DNA of 64,000 bases from Chitinophaga pinensis (lineage in GTDB: Bacteria; Bacteroidota; Bacteroidia; Chitinophagales; Chitinophagaceae): the NCBI GenBank assembly GCA_945876095.1, contig CAMCMP010000003.1:118522-182521 (forward strand). Direction: 5' to 3'. Numbering within the stretch: position 1 is the stretch's first letter; the number at the start of each line of letters is the position of its first letter. This document shows, piece after piece, positions 17,905-27,828 of this stretch. The notes beneath the pieces were generated by a model that was given only the letters and a program-made list of their open reading frames with translations, made no database searches and was not told the DNA's origin. Made by a program: the position numbers and the translations under genes.

Positions 17905-18867
17905 ATGGACTTTGTAAATAAGATAATAGGGGAAGAATTAAAAATTTTTGAGAAAAAATTCACTGATGCCGTCAAAAGTCAGACTCCTTTGCTTGACCGG
18001 ATAATGAAATACATTATCAAGCGAAAGGGAAAGCAACTAAGACCGATGTTTGTGTTTTTGAGTGCAAAATTACAAGGACCAATCAATGAAAGTACTTATC
18101 GAGCGGCCGCGCTGGTTGAAATACTTCATACCGCTACCCTTGTCCATGATGATGTAGTGGATGGGTCGCTAGAAAGAAGAGGTTTTTTTTCTATCAATGC
18201 AATTTGGAAAAATAAAATAGCCGTATTGGTTGGAGACTATTTATTATCAAAAGGTTTACTACTTTCTACCTCCCACCAAGATTATGAACACCTAGACATT
18301 TTGTCTGAAGCAGTAAGGCAAATGAGTGAGGGAGAATTATTGCAAATTGAAAAGGCCCGCAACTTAAATCTAAAAGAAGATATCTATTTTGAGATCATCA
18401 GAAACAAAACGGCGTCACTTCTTTCATCTGCTTGCGCCGTGGGTGCGTGGACTACCAGCAAGGATCCAATAGCTACTGAAAAAATGAAACTATTTGGTGA
18501 AAAAGTAGGCATTGCCTTTCAGATTAAAGACGATCTTTTTGACTATGGCAAAGAGGATATCGGCAAACCAACAGGCAATGATATCAAGGAAAAAAAATTA
18601 ACCCTTCCTTTGATTTATACTCTCAATAATATTGATGCTGCTAGCAGAAGGAAATTAATTTACATCATCAAAAATGAGAATACGAATCCTGAAAAAGTAA
18701 AACTTGTCATAGATACCGTTGTTGAAGCAGGAGGTATAATTTATGCAGCAACAAAAATGAATGACTACAGAAACGAAGCTCTCTCTATATTACATGAATT
18801 TCCAGAAACTGAAGTAAGAAAAGCATTAGAAGAACTGGTGATATTTACGACCGACAGAAAGTATTAG
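17905..18867 (+). CDS. Polyprenyl diphosphate synthase
   Basis: This trans-prenyltransferase condenses isopentenyl diphosphate units into a long polyprenyl chain, probably for menaquinone. The first Asp-rich motif DDVVD (82-86) and the second (KDDLFDYGKED) are both present, with KGKQLRP (41-47) at the expected place. I start at ATG 17905 (MDFVNKII) and not at the TTG 14 codons upstream, because the upstream stretch is hydrophobic and not family-like. The predicted length is 320 residues. Chain length cannot be read from sequence. The recJ gene follows by about 60 bases on the same strand. Confidence 0.92.
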   Translation: MDFVNKIIGEELKIFEKKFTDAVKSQTPLLDRIMKYIIKRKGKQLRPMFVFLSAKLQGPINESTYRAAALVEILHTATLVHDDVVDGSLERRGFFSINAIWKNKIAVLVGDYLLSKGLLLSTSHQDYEHLDILSEAVRQMSEGELLQIEKARNLNLKEDIYFEIIRNKTASLLSSACAVGAWTTSKDPIATEKMKLFGEKVGIAFQIKDDLFDYGKEDIGKPTGNDIKEKKLTLPLIYTLNNIDAASRRKLIYIIKNENTNPEKVKLVIDTVVEAGGIIYAATKMNDYRNEALSILHEFPETEVRKALEELVIFTTDRKY

Positions 18868-18927
18868 ATTTATTTAACAAATTTGATCGATTTATTCAAA
18901 TTTTTCTTCACCTTTAAATTAACGTGA

Positions 18928-20634
18928 ATGGATAAACGCTGGAACATACTAGCTGGTCACAATGAAAAAGATAAAGCACTCTATCAGTCGCTGAAAATAA
19001 ATACTACCCTCTGCAAAATTTTAGTCCAAAGAGGCATTGATGATTTTGAAAAATCGAAAGCTTTTTTTCGTCCCCAATTAAAAGATTTACACGATCCTTT
19101 TTTAATGAAGGATATGGAAAAGGCAGTTGATAGAATAACCACTGCTATTGATCTCAATGAAAAGATTTTAATTTTCGGTGATTATGATGTGGATGGAACT
19201 ACCTCTGTGGCATGTATGTATCAGTTCATTTGCAAAATCCATTCTCCAAACCTTGTTGATTTTTATATTCCACATCGATATCGAGAAGGATATGGTATTA
19301 GTAAAGCTGGTATTGATTTTGCCGCAACCAATAATTTTAGTTTAATCATTTCTTTGGACTGCGGTATCAAATCAGTAGACCTGGTTTCTTATGCAAAAGA
19401 ATTTGGCATTGACTTTATCATTTGTGATCATCATCTACCAGATATTATTTTACCTAAAGCTGTAGCCATTTTAAACCCTAAGCAACCCGAATGCAACTAC
19501 CCCTTTAAAGATCTTTGTGGATGCGGGGTTGGTTTTAAATTAATAACAGCATTGGCTAAAAGATTTGGAATAAATGAATCGTTTTATTTTAATTTCCTAG
19601 ACCTAGTTGCCACTGCAATAGCAGCGGACATCGTTCCAATGATAGGTGAAAACAGAATACTAGCTTACCATGGAATGCAGCAAATAAATAACAACCCTTC
19701 CAATGGTATAAAGTCACTAATACAACTAAGTGGCATAAAAGGAAAACTGACGATCACCAATGTAGTATTTGTAATCGCTCCAAGGGTAAATGCAGCGGGA
19801 AGAATGGATGATGCAAAAAAAGCAGTGCAGTTATTTATAGAACCTGATCCTACCAAGGCGCTTGAATTTGCCGAAATGCTTCATAGTGATAACAGCGACC
19901 GAAAAGAAGCTGATAGTTCGATCACAGAAGAAGCACTTGCCTTATTAGAAAAGGACCCACAATCGATCGGAAAAAAATCAACGGTAGTATTTAAAGAGCA
20001 TTGGCATAAGGGTGTAGTAGGTATTGTAGCAAGCCGACTTACTGAAAAATATTATCGGCCAACCGTAGTACTTACCCTCAACGACGGCATAGTTTCGGGA
20101 AGTGCTAGAAGTGTTGTAGGCTTCAATTTATATGAAGCAATTTATTCTTGCAAGGAATATCTACTTGGATATGGAGGGCACTTTGCTGCAGCAGGACTTT
20201 CAATGCTTCCAGAAAATGTGGAAGCCTTTGCTAATAAATTTGAAGAAGTGGTAGCCGCCACCATAACAAATGATCTTTTAATACCAGAAATAATAATCGA
20301 TAGCCCCATTTCTTTTAGCGAATTGACAATGCCCCTTTACAATATAATTTGTCAGATGGAACCCTTTGGGCCAGGTAATATGCGACCTGTATTTATTGCC
20401 ACCAATCTGATAGATACAGGTTACTCGAAAATTGTAAAAGAGTTGCACATACGTTTTGTAGTTAAACAAAATGATACCCGCTTTACAGGAATTGGTTTTA
20501 ATATGGCAGACAAATTTCATTTATTAGAATCAAAGGAACCTGTTGACATTGTTTTTACGCTAGATGAAAATATATGGAATGGTGAGACTACCCTTCAATT
20601 AAAAGTTATTGATATTAGATTAACTTCTCCTTAA
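18928..20634 (+). CDS. recJ: Single-stranded-DNA-specific exonuclease RecJ
   Basis: RecJ is a 5'-3' exonuclease on single-stranded DNA used in recombination and repair. The DHH phosphoesterase motifs are intact: FGDYDVDG (83-90), SLDCG, and Asp167-His168-His169 in ICDHHLP. The DHHA1 domain follows with KGVVGIVASRL, SGSARS and GYGGHFAAAGLS. The OB-like C-terminal domain closes the 568-residue protein, which is the standard length. It probably shares a transcript with the upstream prenyltransferase gene. Confidence 0.95.
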   Translation: MDKRWNILAGHNEKDKALYQSLKINTTLCKILVQRGIDDFEKSKAFFRPQLKDLHDPFLMKDMEKAVDRITTAIDLNEKILIFGDYDVDGTTSVACMYQFICKIHSPNLVDFYIPHRYREGYGISKAGIDFAATNNFSLIISLDCGIKSVDLVSYAKEFGIDFIICDHHLPDIILPKAVAILNPKQPECNYPFKDLCGCGVGFKLITALAKRFGINESFYFNFLDLVATAIAADIVPMIGENRILAYHGMQQINNNPSNGIKSLIQLSGIKGKLTITNVVFVIAPRVNAAGRMDDAKKAVQLFIEPDPTKALEFAEMLHSDNSDRKEADSSITEEALALLEKDPQSIGKKSTVVFKEHWHKGVVGIVASRLTEKYYRPTVVLTLNDGIVSGSARSVVGFNLYEAIYSCKEYLLGYGGHFAAAGLSMLPENVEAFANKFEEVVAATITNDLLIPEIIIDSPISFSELTMPLYNIICQMEPFGPGNMRPVFIATNLIDTGYSKIVKELHIRFVVKQNDTRFTGIGFNMADKFHLLESKEPVDIVFTLDENIWNGETTLQLKVIDIRLTSP

Positions 20635-20701
20635 TCTAATAGTGTTTAATTCTTTGTAAGTAATTTGTTGATGCTCAAAAAGTAGTAAGCACTTATTCAA
20701 T

Positions 20702-20844
20702 GACGCCCTCGAATAAAATTGCTAGAAATATTAAATATCACCCGCTAAAAAATCGATCCGCCGCGGCGGATCGATTTTTTTTGTTACTTTTTTACATCAA
20801 GGCAAAGAAGTAAAAGGACTCTATTCCAGACGGAATCTCAGACC
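20702..20844 (-). repeat. Dispersed palindromic repeat, copy A
   Basis: This copy lies in the opposite orientation to those at 29.3 and 61.0 kb. It runs from the GACGCCCTCGAATAAAA end to the GGAATAGAGT-like end (here AGTCC/CTATTCC). A near-perfect palindrome in the middle (20747-20780) has the core TCCGCCGCGGCGGA (20757-20770) flanked by TCGA steps and A/T runs. The hairpin-forming ACTTTTTTGC arm is degenerate compared with the other copies. Confidence 0.8.
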
Positions 20845-20954
20845 TGAATTGTTGGCTACACTTCATTCAAAAGCTTTATCGAATGGGCACTTACGACTTT
20901 TTAAGGGTCGACTAATTAATTATCTAAATTTTCTTAAGAAAAATAAGTCTACTA

Positions 20955-20988
20955 AAAAAGGGACTGTCTCTTCAGACAATCCCTTTTT
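20955..20988 (-). terminator. Rho-independent terminator of htpG
   Basis: The stem pairs AAAAAGGGA and TGTCT with AGACA and TCCCTTTTT, with one internal C-A mismatch and a four-base loop. It lies 36 bases after the htpG stop on the minus strand. Confidence 0.8.
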
Positions 20989-21024
20989 AGCTAAATCATG
21001 TTTGATATTAAATTCAACCAAAGA

Positions 21025-22839
21025 CTAACTCATCAAATCTACACTTCTGTTTATAAAACTAGTAAGCGTATTCCCCTTTAATAAACCCTGAGAAAGTAGT
21101 GCAAGGTCGGCTAAATTATGAATTATTTTTTCTTGCTTTTCTTTGGTAGGTTCTGATAAAATATTTTTAAACAACGGATGATTTCCGTTTACAGTTAAAG
21201 TTACTTCATCGGGCATACTTGCATAGAATGCTCCCATTCCTCCCTGCATAGACGCCATATCTTTCATACGACGCATAAACTCAGGACGCGTTGCTACCAC
21301 TGGAGAAGCCGTCGCACTTAAGCCTTTCACTTCTACTGTTACATTTAAATCAGGAATTTTTATTCCAAACAATTCCTTTAGAGTAGCTTCTTCTTCCTTG
21401 CTCAACACGCTTTCACCCCCCTCCTGCTTATCAATCAAATTTTCAGCTATATCACTATCTACTCTTACAAACTGAACATTTTCCCACTTCATCTCCATTT
21501 GGTTTACAAAACCATTGTCAATGATCGTTTCCATCTTTAATACCACATATCCATTAGTATTGGCTTGCTGAATAAATGCATCTTGTTGAATTGGATCCGT
21601 ACTATATAAGATTACCTGTTTACCCTCCTTGTTTTTTTGTAAGGTTTCAGTTGCCATTTTGTACTCTTCGAAAGTATAAAACTTACCTTCAGTACTTTGG
21701 AGAATCAAAAATTTATTTGCCTTTTCTAAAAATTTATCATCCGTCATCATTCCGTATTTCACAAACAATCCAAGGCTTTCCCATTTTTCTTCAAAAGAAG
21801 GACGATCAACTTTGAAAATTTCCTCTAACTTATCGGCAACCTTTTTGGTGATGTGAGAATTAATTTTTCGAACATTAGGATCTCCTTGCAAATAACTCCT
21901 ACTCACGTTTAACGGTATATCTGGAGAATCAATTACACCTTGAAGTAACATTAAAAATTCAGGAACAATATCTTTAACTTCATCCGTTACAAAAACTTGG
22001 TTACTGTAAAGTTGTATTTTGTCTTTTTGAATTTCGTATGATTGCTTGATTTTAGGGAAATAAAGAATTCCAGTTAGATTAAATGGATAATCTACATTTA
22101 AATGAATCCAAAACAATGGAGCTTCATTAAATGGATACAATTCCTTATAAAAATTTTGATAATCTTCTGTAGTTAAGTCAGCTGGCTTTTTGGTCCAGGC
22201 TGGTTCAGGATTATTAATTTGTTTGCCTTCAAATAAAATTGGAACAGGTAGAAAGCGGCAAAATTTATCTAGTACTGTCTTAATTCTTTCAGGCTCTAAA
22301 AACTCTATACTTTCTTCATTTAGATGCAATACAATATCAGTACCTCTCCCCTCTTTGGTAAAGTCTTCAAGTAAAAATTCAGGACTACCATCACACTCCC
22401 ATCTAACAGATTTTGATCCTTCCTTGAATGAACGAGTAATTACCTCCACTTTTTCACTCACCATAAAGGATGAATAAAAGCCCAATCCAAAATGTCCAAT
22501 TATATTATTTTCATTTTGTCCCTTGTACTTGTCCAAAAACTCTTCTGCTCCACTAAAAGCTACCTGATTAAGATATTTATCTACTTCCTCTTCTGTCATA
22601 CCAATTCCCTTATCAGAAATGGTAACTGTCTTTTTATCCTTGTCAATACTAATTGAAATACCTATTTCTCCAATCTCACCTTTAGCTTCTCCCAAAGAAG
22701 ACAATGTTTTCAATTTTTGAGTAGCATCTACTGCATTACTTACCAATTCCCTTACAAAAATATCATGTTCATTATATAGGAATTTTTTAATGATGGGAAA
22801 GATATTTTCCGTTTGCACCCGAATATTTCCTTTTTGCAT
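21025..22839 (-). CDS. htpG: Molecular chaperone HtpG (Hsp90)
   Basis: This is a cytosolic ATP-dependent chaperone. The GHKL ATPase domain shows RELVSNAVDA, the DKGIGM loop and GHFGLGFYSSFMV. The middle domain shows LYSNQVFVTDEVKDIVPEFL and PLNVSRSYLQ. The C-terminal dimerisation domain follows. At 604 residues it is slightly shorter than the E. coli protein but normal for Bacteroidota. The gene is divergent from guaA. I see AT-rich sequence with two TATTTTG-like boxes upstream but no decisive promoter or heat-shock element. Confidence 0.95.
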   Translation of the reverse strand: MQKGNIRVQTENIFPIIKKFLYNEHDIFVRELVSNAVDATQKLKTLSSLGEAKGEIGEIGISISIDKDKKTVTISDKGIGMTEEEVDKYLNQVAFSGAEEFLDKYKGQNENNIIGHFGLGFYSSFMVSEKVEVITRSFKEGSKSVRWECDGSPEFLLEDFTKEGRGTDIVLHLNEESIEFLEPERIKTVLDKFCRFLPVPILFEGKQINNPEPAWTKKPADLTTEDYQNFYKELYPFNEAPLFWIHLNVDYPFNLTGILYFPKIKQSYEIQKDKIQLYSNQVFVTDEVKDIVPEFLMLLQGVIDSPDIPLNVSRSYLQGDPNVRKINSHITKKVADKLEEIFKVDRPSFEEKWESLGLFVKYGMMTDDKFLEKANKFLILQSTEGKFYTFEEYKMATETLQKNKEGKQVILYSTDPIQQDAFIQQANTNGYVVLKMETIIDNGFVNQMEMKWENVQFVRVDSDIAENLIDKQEGGESVLSKEEEATLKELFGIKIPDLNVTVEVKGLSATASPVVATRPEFMRRMKDMASMQGGMGAFYASMPDEVTLTVNGNHPLFKNILSEPTKEKQEKIIHNLADLALLSQGLLKGNTLTSFINRSVDLMS

Positions 22840-23145
22840 AAATCTTTTTTTGACTACTTAGCAAACAAAATACCAAAATACATTAACTGACAGCTTGGCA
22901 CTTTCAAAGGCGCTATAAAACTAAAAAGCATTGAAATAGCCTTTAACTGATCAAAACAATATTTTAAATTCAACCTTTAGTGACTCCTAATCTGTGACCT
23001 TACTGAAGTTATTTTCGTAATTCAAATAGCTTAACTTGAATACAAGTATTTTCATTGATTTCAATTTAGATACTAGTTATTTTTGATCCGTTCATTCAAG
23101 TGATTGGAACAAAAAGTGATTGGTATTATTTACCTTCGCAGAACT
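22840..23145. other. Divergent intergenic region between htpG and guaA
   Basis: About 305 bases with no gene. It must hold the promoters of both divergent genes. TATTTTG-like boxes occur on the htpG side (about 22860-22880), and TACCTTCG at 23131-23138 is a near match to TAnnTTTG seven bases before the guaA ATG. Nothing else stands out. Confidence 0.5.
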
Positions 23146-24681
23146 ATGACGGAAAAAATTATCATCCTCGATTTTGGATCTCAATACACTCAGTTAATTG
23201 CAAGGGTGGTTAGAGAGGCAAATGTTTATTGCGAAATAACTCCTTTTCACAAAGAAATTATATATAGTCCTGAATTAAAAGGAGTCATTCTTTCTGGATC
23301 CCCTTTTTCGGTGAATGAACCCAATGCTCCTACTATAGACATTGAAAAAATCGCTGCGAAACTGCCAGTTTTGGGTATTTGTTATGGAGCGCAATTAACT
23401 GCAAAATTAATGGGTGGAAGGGTAGATAAAAGTGAAAAGAGAGAATACGGAAGAGCAAAATTGGAAAAGGTAAAAGAAGATGTTTTATTAAAAGATATTG
23501 CTTCTTTTTCCCAGGTCTGGATGAGTCATAGTGATACCATCAAAGAATTACCCAATGGATTTGAAATATTAGGAACCACTGACAGCATCCCTGTTGCAGC
23601 ATTTAAGCGTTCGAATGAAAATTTATTTCCGCTCTATGGTCTTCAATTTCATCCAGAGGTATATCATTCTACTGAAGGAAAAACAATCATCAATAATTTC
23701 CTTTTAAAAATATGTAGCTGCTCGCAAGATTGGACACCTGCGCATTTTATAAGCGATACAGTTGCTGCATTGAAAAAACAAATTGGTAACAAAAGGGTAA
23801 TAATGGCTTTAAGTGGGGGTGTAGATAGTACCGTTGCTGCTACGCTAATTCACCAAGCATGTGGTGATAATTTGTTTGGCATTTTTGTAGACAATGGCGT
23901 GTTGCGAAAAAATGAATTTGAACAAGTGCTAGAAATGTATGCTCAACTGGGTTTAAACGTAAAAGGAGTTAATGCAAGAGAACATTTTTATAGCCGCCTT
24001 GTTGGAAAAACAGATCCTGAAGAAAAAAGAAAAATCATAGGGAATGGCTTCATAGAAATTTTTGATCAAGAAGCTCATCGAATCGAAAATATCGACTTCT
24101 TGGGTCAGGGAACTATTTATCCTGATGTAATTGAATCTGCCTCTGTTCATGGGCCTTCGGCTACTATTAAATCTCATCATAATGTTGGAGGCCTTCCTGC
24201 AACAATGAAATTATCGCTGGTAGAACCATTGCGTTCCCTTTTCAAAGATGAAGTTAGAAAAGTTGGATTAGAACTAGGGATACCTCATGATATGATTTAT
24301 AGACATCCTTTTCCAGGTCCAGGACTTGGTATTCGAATTTTAGGTGAGGTGACTGAAGAAAAAGTACGTTTACTTCAAGAAGCAGATGCTATTTATACCA
24401 ATGGGCTAAAAAAATCAAACTTATATTCCAGCATTTGGCAAGCTGGCACGATTTTACTTCCTGTTAAAAGTGTAGGAGTAATGGGTGATGAAAGAACTTA
24501 TGAATTTACTATTGCCCTCAGAGCGGTTACTTCTGTAGACGGTATGACAGCTGATTGGGCTCATCTACCCTATGATTTTTTAGCAGATATCTCCAATGAA
24601 ATAATCAACAATGTTAGAGGTATTAATAGAGTGGTGTATGATATCAGCAGCAAACCCCCGGCAACCATTGAATGGGAATAA
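23146..24681 (+). CDS. guaA: GMP synthase (glutamine-hydrolysing)
   Basis: This enzyme converts XMP to GMP using glutamine and ATP. The class I amidotransferase domain has the nucleophile Cys79 in LGICYGAQ and FHPEVYHS. The ATP pyrophosphatase P-loop is [13 protein letters not shown], and the C-terminal dimerisation domain has [12 protein letters not shown] and ends [10 protein letters not shown] start at ATG 23146 ([16 protein letters not shown]), where the family begins; an upstream TTG lies across the likely promoter. The predicted length of 511 residues is standard. Confidence 0.96.
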   Translation: MTEKIIILDFGSQYTQLIARVVREANVYCEITPFHKEIIYSPELKGVILSGSPFSVNEPNAPTIDIEKIAAKLPVLGICYGAQLTAKLMGGRVDKSEKREYGRAKLEKVKEDVLLKDIASFSQVWMSHSDTIKELPNGFEILGTTDSIPVAAFKRSNENLFPLYGLQFHPEVYHSTEGKTIINNFLLKICSCSQDWTPAHFISDTVAALKKQIGNKRVIMALSGGVDSTVAATLIHQACGDNLFGIFVDNGVLRKNEFEQVLEMYAQLGLNVKGVNAREHFYSRLVGKTDPEEKRKIIGNGFIEIFDQEAHRIENIDFLGQGTIYPDVIESASVHGPSATIKSHHNVGGLPATMKLSLVEPLRSLFKDEVRKVGLELGIPHDMIYRHPFPGPGLGIRILGEVTEEKVRLLQEADAIYTNGLKKSNLYSSIWQAGTILLPVKSVGVMGDERTYEFTIALRAVTSVDGMTADWAHLPYDFLADISNEIINNVRGINRVVYDISSKPPATIEWE

Positions 24682-24730
24682 TCGACACCAACTGGAAGAT
24701 TTTGAGGTATGCAAATTGAATCAAAAAATT

Positions 24731-25933
24731 ATGAAAAATATTTTACAATCTTTGGTGTCTTTGTTTTTGACAATTTTATTGTCCCAAGTATCCTTTTCAC
24801 AAAAAGCTCCGATCAAAAGTGAAAAAATTTTTCGAGTGGGCATTTTTGCGCCACTCTACCTTGATTCAATTTTTACTACAGATGGGAAATTTAGAAAAAA
24901 CCTTGAGCTCCCTCGTTTTGCAAAGCCTACAATTGATTTTATAAATGGAGCTAAGATTGCACTCGACTCTTTAGTAATTCCTAACCAGTTAGTAAATGCA
25001 CATATTTACGATACGAAATCTAAGGACCTTTCGTTGGACCAACTCATAAAATTAAATAAAATTGATTCGCTCGATTTAATCATAGGCTCAGTAAAAGATT
25101 TAGAATTCAAACAGCTAGCTTCCTTTGCATTAACTAAAAATATTCCATTCATATCCGCCACTTACCCAAATGATGGAGGTATTACTGCTAACCCTTTCTT
25201 AGTGATTGTTAACTCAACTTTAAAGTCGCATTGCGAAGCAATTTTTGCTAATGTTCTACAAAACCACGGCAAAGAAAAAATATTATTGATCAGAAAAAAG
25301 GGTCCTCAAGAAGATAAAATAGCTAGCTATTTCAAAGCAATGAATGAGGTAGATCGAAAGCCTTTACTCAATATCCAGACAATCATTTTGGACAGCATAT
25401 TCACTATTCAAAGTTTACAAAAAAAATTAGACAGTTCGCAACGATCAATAATTATTGGAGCTTCTTTGGATGAAAACTTCTCTTCTAAACTCACCTCTAC
25501 CTGCTTCGATCTTCATCTTTATTATCCTATTACTTTAATTGGAATGCCCAATTGGGATGGATTTAAAATCTTTACTAGAAAAGATCTATACAAAGACTTT
25601 CCTGTTTACGTTACAAGCCCTTTTTACAATTCAAGATGGGACGATAATAGTAAATTATTGATAGCAGGCTATAGTGAAAAATATAAAGGAAAACCTTCTG
25701 ACATGGTTTTTAAAGGATACGAATCCACTAAACGATTCATCAAAGTTTTAACAACTTTTCCAAATGACTTTTTAAGTCATCTCAATGATAGTCCTTTCAA
25801 AGTGTTCTCCGAATACAATTTTCGGCCTATTTTTCTAAACAAAGAAAAAAAAGTGCCAGATTATTTTGAAAATAAACACCTCTATTTTATTAAAATCCTA
25901 AATGGAGTAAGCTCTAGGGCAATTCAATTTTAA
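24731..25933 (+). CDS. Exported periplasmic-binding-protein-like protein
   Basis: This is a secreted protein that looks like a type 1 periplasmic binding fold, as in branched-chain amino-acid binding proteins. A signal peptide (about 1-24, MKNILQSLVSLFLTILL) is followed by FRVGIFAPLYLDS, an ALDSL helix, HIYDTKSKD and LIIGSVKDLEFKQLASFA, all typical of the first lobe. The second lobe has PVYVTSPFYN and a GYESTKRFI helix. Related Bacteroidota proteins may carry a LysM domain, which I do not see here. The start is ATG 24731; the reading frame also runs upstream into guaA. No transporter genes adjoin, so a sensory or cell-wall role is equally possible. Confidence 0.65.
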   Translation: MKNILQSLVSLFLTILLSQVSFSQKAPIKSEKIFRVGIFAPLYLDSIFTTDGKFRKNLELPRFAKPTIDFINGAKIALDSLVIPNQLVNAHIYDTKSKDLSLDQLIKLNKIDSLDLIIGSVKDLEFKQLASFALTKNIPFISATYPNDGGITANPFLVIVNSTLKSHCEAIFANVLQNHGKEKILLIRKKGPQEDKIASYFKAMNEVDRKPLLNIQTIILDSIFTIQSLQKKLDSSQRSIIIGASLDENFSSKLTSTCFDLHLYYPITLIGMPNWDGFKIFTRKDLYKDFPVYVTSPFYNSRWDDNSKLLIAGYSEKYKGKPSDMVFKGYESTKRFIKVLTTFPNDFLSHLNDSPFKVFSEYNFRPIFLNKEKKVPDYFENKHLYFIKILNGVSSRAIQF

Positions 25934-25973
25934 AAAATTTTTTATCCAGCTATTCATTATAATTTCCTACTAA

Positions 25974-26474
25974 CTACTTTACGAGGTATTTCATTTGCCG
26001 AAAATATAAAGCAACAAAAAGTAAGGGTAAAGCGACCGCCATCAGTATACTGGTCACTCCTGTGAATTGATCAGTTCCCAATAAAATAAAATTACCTACA
26101 ACAGGTAATAATTCACCTCCTACATATATCCAAAATCCATCTTTTTTAAGCTTTCGCATCCAAACGGCTCCCAAAATACATAAGGCAATACTCACCACTC
26201 CTATAGCCATTAATGGAATCATATTGGAGGAGGTGAGTTCCAATACTGCTTTACCTTTTTCCATATCAGCCATTTGTTTAGCAGTAAGTTCTGTTCCAGA
26301 AGATCTGGCTTTATCCATAAAGCCCAAAAAAAGCTTATTGAGGAAGGGCGTTAGCAACACAAATACCAATGATAGTCCAGACCCAATAAATGTTAATATA
26401 GTTAAGGTGTTGATACCAGAAGGTATTATTTGCTTACCATCACTGTTTAATTCAATAGGATTAGTCTCTGTCAT
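25974..26474 (-). CDS. Four-helix hypothetical membrane protein
   Basis: I do not recognise a family with confidence. The 166-residue protein has a polar N-terminus and about four hydrophobic helices (near residues 23-47, 80-105, 113-135 and 140-160), the second preceded by an acidic-basic linker (TAKQMADMEKGKAVLE). Similar small integral membrane proteins of Bacteroidota are annotated as hypothetical. It is convergent with the upstream binding-protein-like gene and lies 54 bases after the proline dehydrogenase gene on the same strand. Confidence 0.65.
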   Translation of the reverse strand: MTETNPIELNSDGKQIIPSGINTLTILTFIGSGLSLVFVLLTPFLNKLFLGFMDKARSSGTELTAKQMADMEKGKAVLELTSSNMIPLMAIGVVSIALCILGAVWMRKLKKDGFWIYVGGELLPVVGNFILLGTDQFTGVTSILMAVALPLLFVALYFRQMKYLVK

Positions 26475-26528
26475 AAATTATATTTTAAATAAAGTTAATA
26501 AAATAGAATACAATACAGAAAAATCTTA

Positions 26529-27773
26529 TTAAAATTTTTGAAAACGTTTTCTCCTATTAATCTCCTTTTTTAGTAGCCCTAATTCCCTTCCCATCTGCCC
26601 ACTCACAGAACTATTTTCTTGAGCACGTCTCATAAGGTACGGCACCACATCTTTAATAGGACCAAAGGGTAAGTATTTGCTAACTGAAAAACCCGCTTTA
26701 GCAAGATTAAAAGTAATATTATCACTCATGCCGTAAAGCTGGGAAAAATGAACATGAGGATGATTACATGACAATCCATTTTTTGCCAAGAGTTGAGTAC
26801 TATATAAATTACTTTGCTCGTTATGAGAAGCAACAATGACTGAAATTTTATTAATATTACTGATCGAAAATTCAATCGCATCGTTAAAATCTCGGTCGCA
26901 ATTTTCTTTATTAAGTTGTATAGGAGAAGGGTAATTCAATTGAGCTGCTCTCTTTCTCTCATTTTCCATATAGGCACCCCTAACTAATTTAACACCTAAT
27001 ATAAAACCTTTTTCCACTGCAGCTTCGTGGCAATCCTTTAAAAATTTTAATCGGTCGATTCTATATAATTGTAAAGTATTGTACACCACTATGCTTTCTC
27101 TATTATATAAATCCATCATTTTAAGTGTTAATGCATCAACTGGATCTTGAATCCAAGTTTCTTCTGCATCTATTAGTACGCCTACTTTATTTTTACTTGC
27201 CCTTTCACAAATTGCATGAAGTCGATTTTTAACTTTTTTCCATTCTTTTTTTTCTTCATCATTCAAAAGTTCAATTGCTTTTGAATAGCTATTCATAAAT
27301 GATCCACCAGAATGATTCATTAATGTATCTAATTTTTCTAACAAGCCAAACCTAGATAGACCGGTTACTTTAATACTCATGAAAGGAATATTACTTTGTT
27401 TAGCAGCATAGTCTATTACCTTAATAAACTCTTCAGCAGCGTAATCAAATGCCTGCTCACCATCATCACCACCTTCTACACCATAATCTAATATTACTTG
27501 AACATTATGAGAATTTAGCGTATTGACCACCCCTGCAGTTTCTTGCAAATTTTGACCCCCTACAAATTGTTGAAAAATTGTTTTTCGAAGAACTAATTTT
27601 ACAAAAGGAAGATTCCATTTAATAGCCCATGGTGTCAACTTTAGAGCAAGATTAACTAACCAGGGCTTTCCAATTAATGAAAATAAAAAATGTGCATTTT
27701 CTAAATCTGAATTTTTTTTGTACTCAAATGCATATTCAGTATTATCAAAAGAAATAGCGGTACTTGTAGACAT
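26529..27773 (-). CDS. Proline dehydrogenase family protein
   Basis: This FAD enzyme oxidises proline to pyrroline-5-carboxylate, the first step of proline breakdown and the reverse direction to ProC. The TIM-barrel signature is present: VILDYGVEGGDD, MSIKVTGL, VLIDAEETWIQDPVD, VYNTLQLYRIDRL, GVKLVRGAYMENERKRA, and the C-terminal YGMSDNITFNL / PYLMRRAQENSS motif that binds substrate. The length of 414 residues matches stand-alone bacterial and eukaryote-like enzymes without the P5C dehydrogenase domain. It is not near a P5C dehydrogenase gene. Confidence 0.92.
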   Translation of the reverse strand: MSTSTAISFDNTEYAFEYKKNSDLENAHFLFSLIGKPWLVNLALKLTPWAIKWNLPFVKLVLRKTIFQQFVGGQNLQETAGVVNTLNSHNVQVILDYGVEGGDDGEQAFDYAAEEFIKVIDYAAKQSNIPFMSIKVTGLSRFGLLEKLDTLMNHSGGSFMNSYSKAIELLNDEEKKEWKKVKNRLHAICERASKNKVGVLIDAEETWIQDPVDALTLKMMDLYNRESIVVYNTLQLYRIDRLKFLKDCHEAAVEKGFILGVKLVRGAYMENERKRAAQLNYPSPIQLNKENCDRDFNDAIEFSISNINKISVIVASHNEQSNLYSTQLLAKNGLSCNHPHVHFSQLYGMSDNITFNLAKAGFSVSKYLPFGPIKDVVPYLMRRAQENSSVSGQMGRELGLLKKEINRRKRFQKF

Positions 27774-27828
27774 AAAAAATAATGATGCACAAAGTTAAGC
27801 AATCCTATGACTGACAATAGTCAATTAT

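Larger units (their letters stand above)
20635..21024. other. Non-coding gap between recJ and htpG
   Basis: This 390-base gap holds no convincing gene. It contains copy A of the dispersed palindromic repeat (20702-20844) and the htpG terminator (20955-20988). The remaining sequence is AT-rich and unassigned. Confidence 0.7.

Noticed and set aside
20747..20780. The GC-rich palindrome as the recJ terminator
   Set aside because: The same core occurs in other places not linked to gene ends, with conserved flanks, so a repeat element explains it better; a secondary terminator effect is possible.
23104..23145. TTG start for guaA
   Set aside because: The family starts [20 protein letters not shown] at ATG 23146, and the extra codons overlap the probable promoter.
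24611..24730. N-terminal extension of the binding-protein-like gene into guaA
   Set aside because: The signal peptide begins at ATG 24731; the earlier part is an out-of-frame translation of the guaA end.
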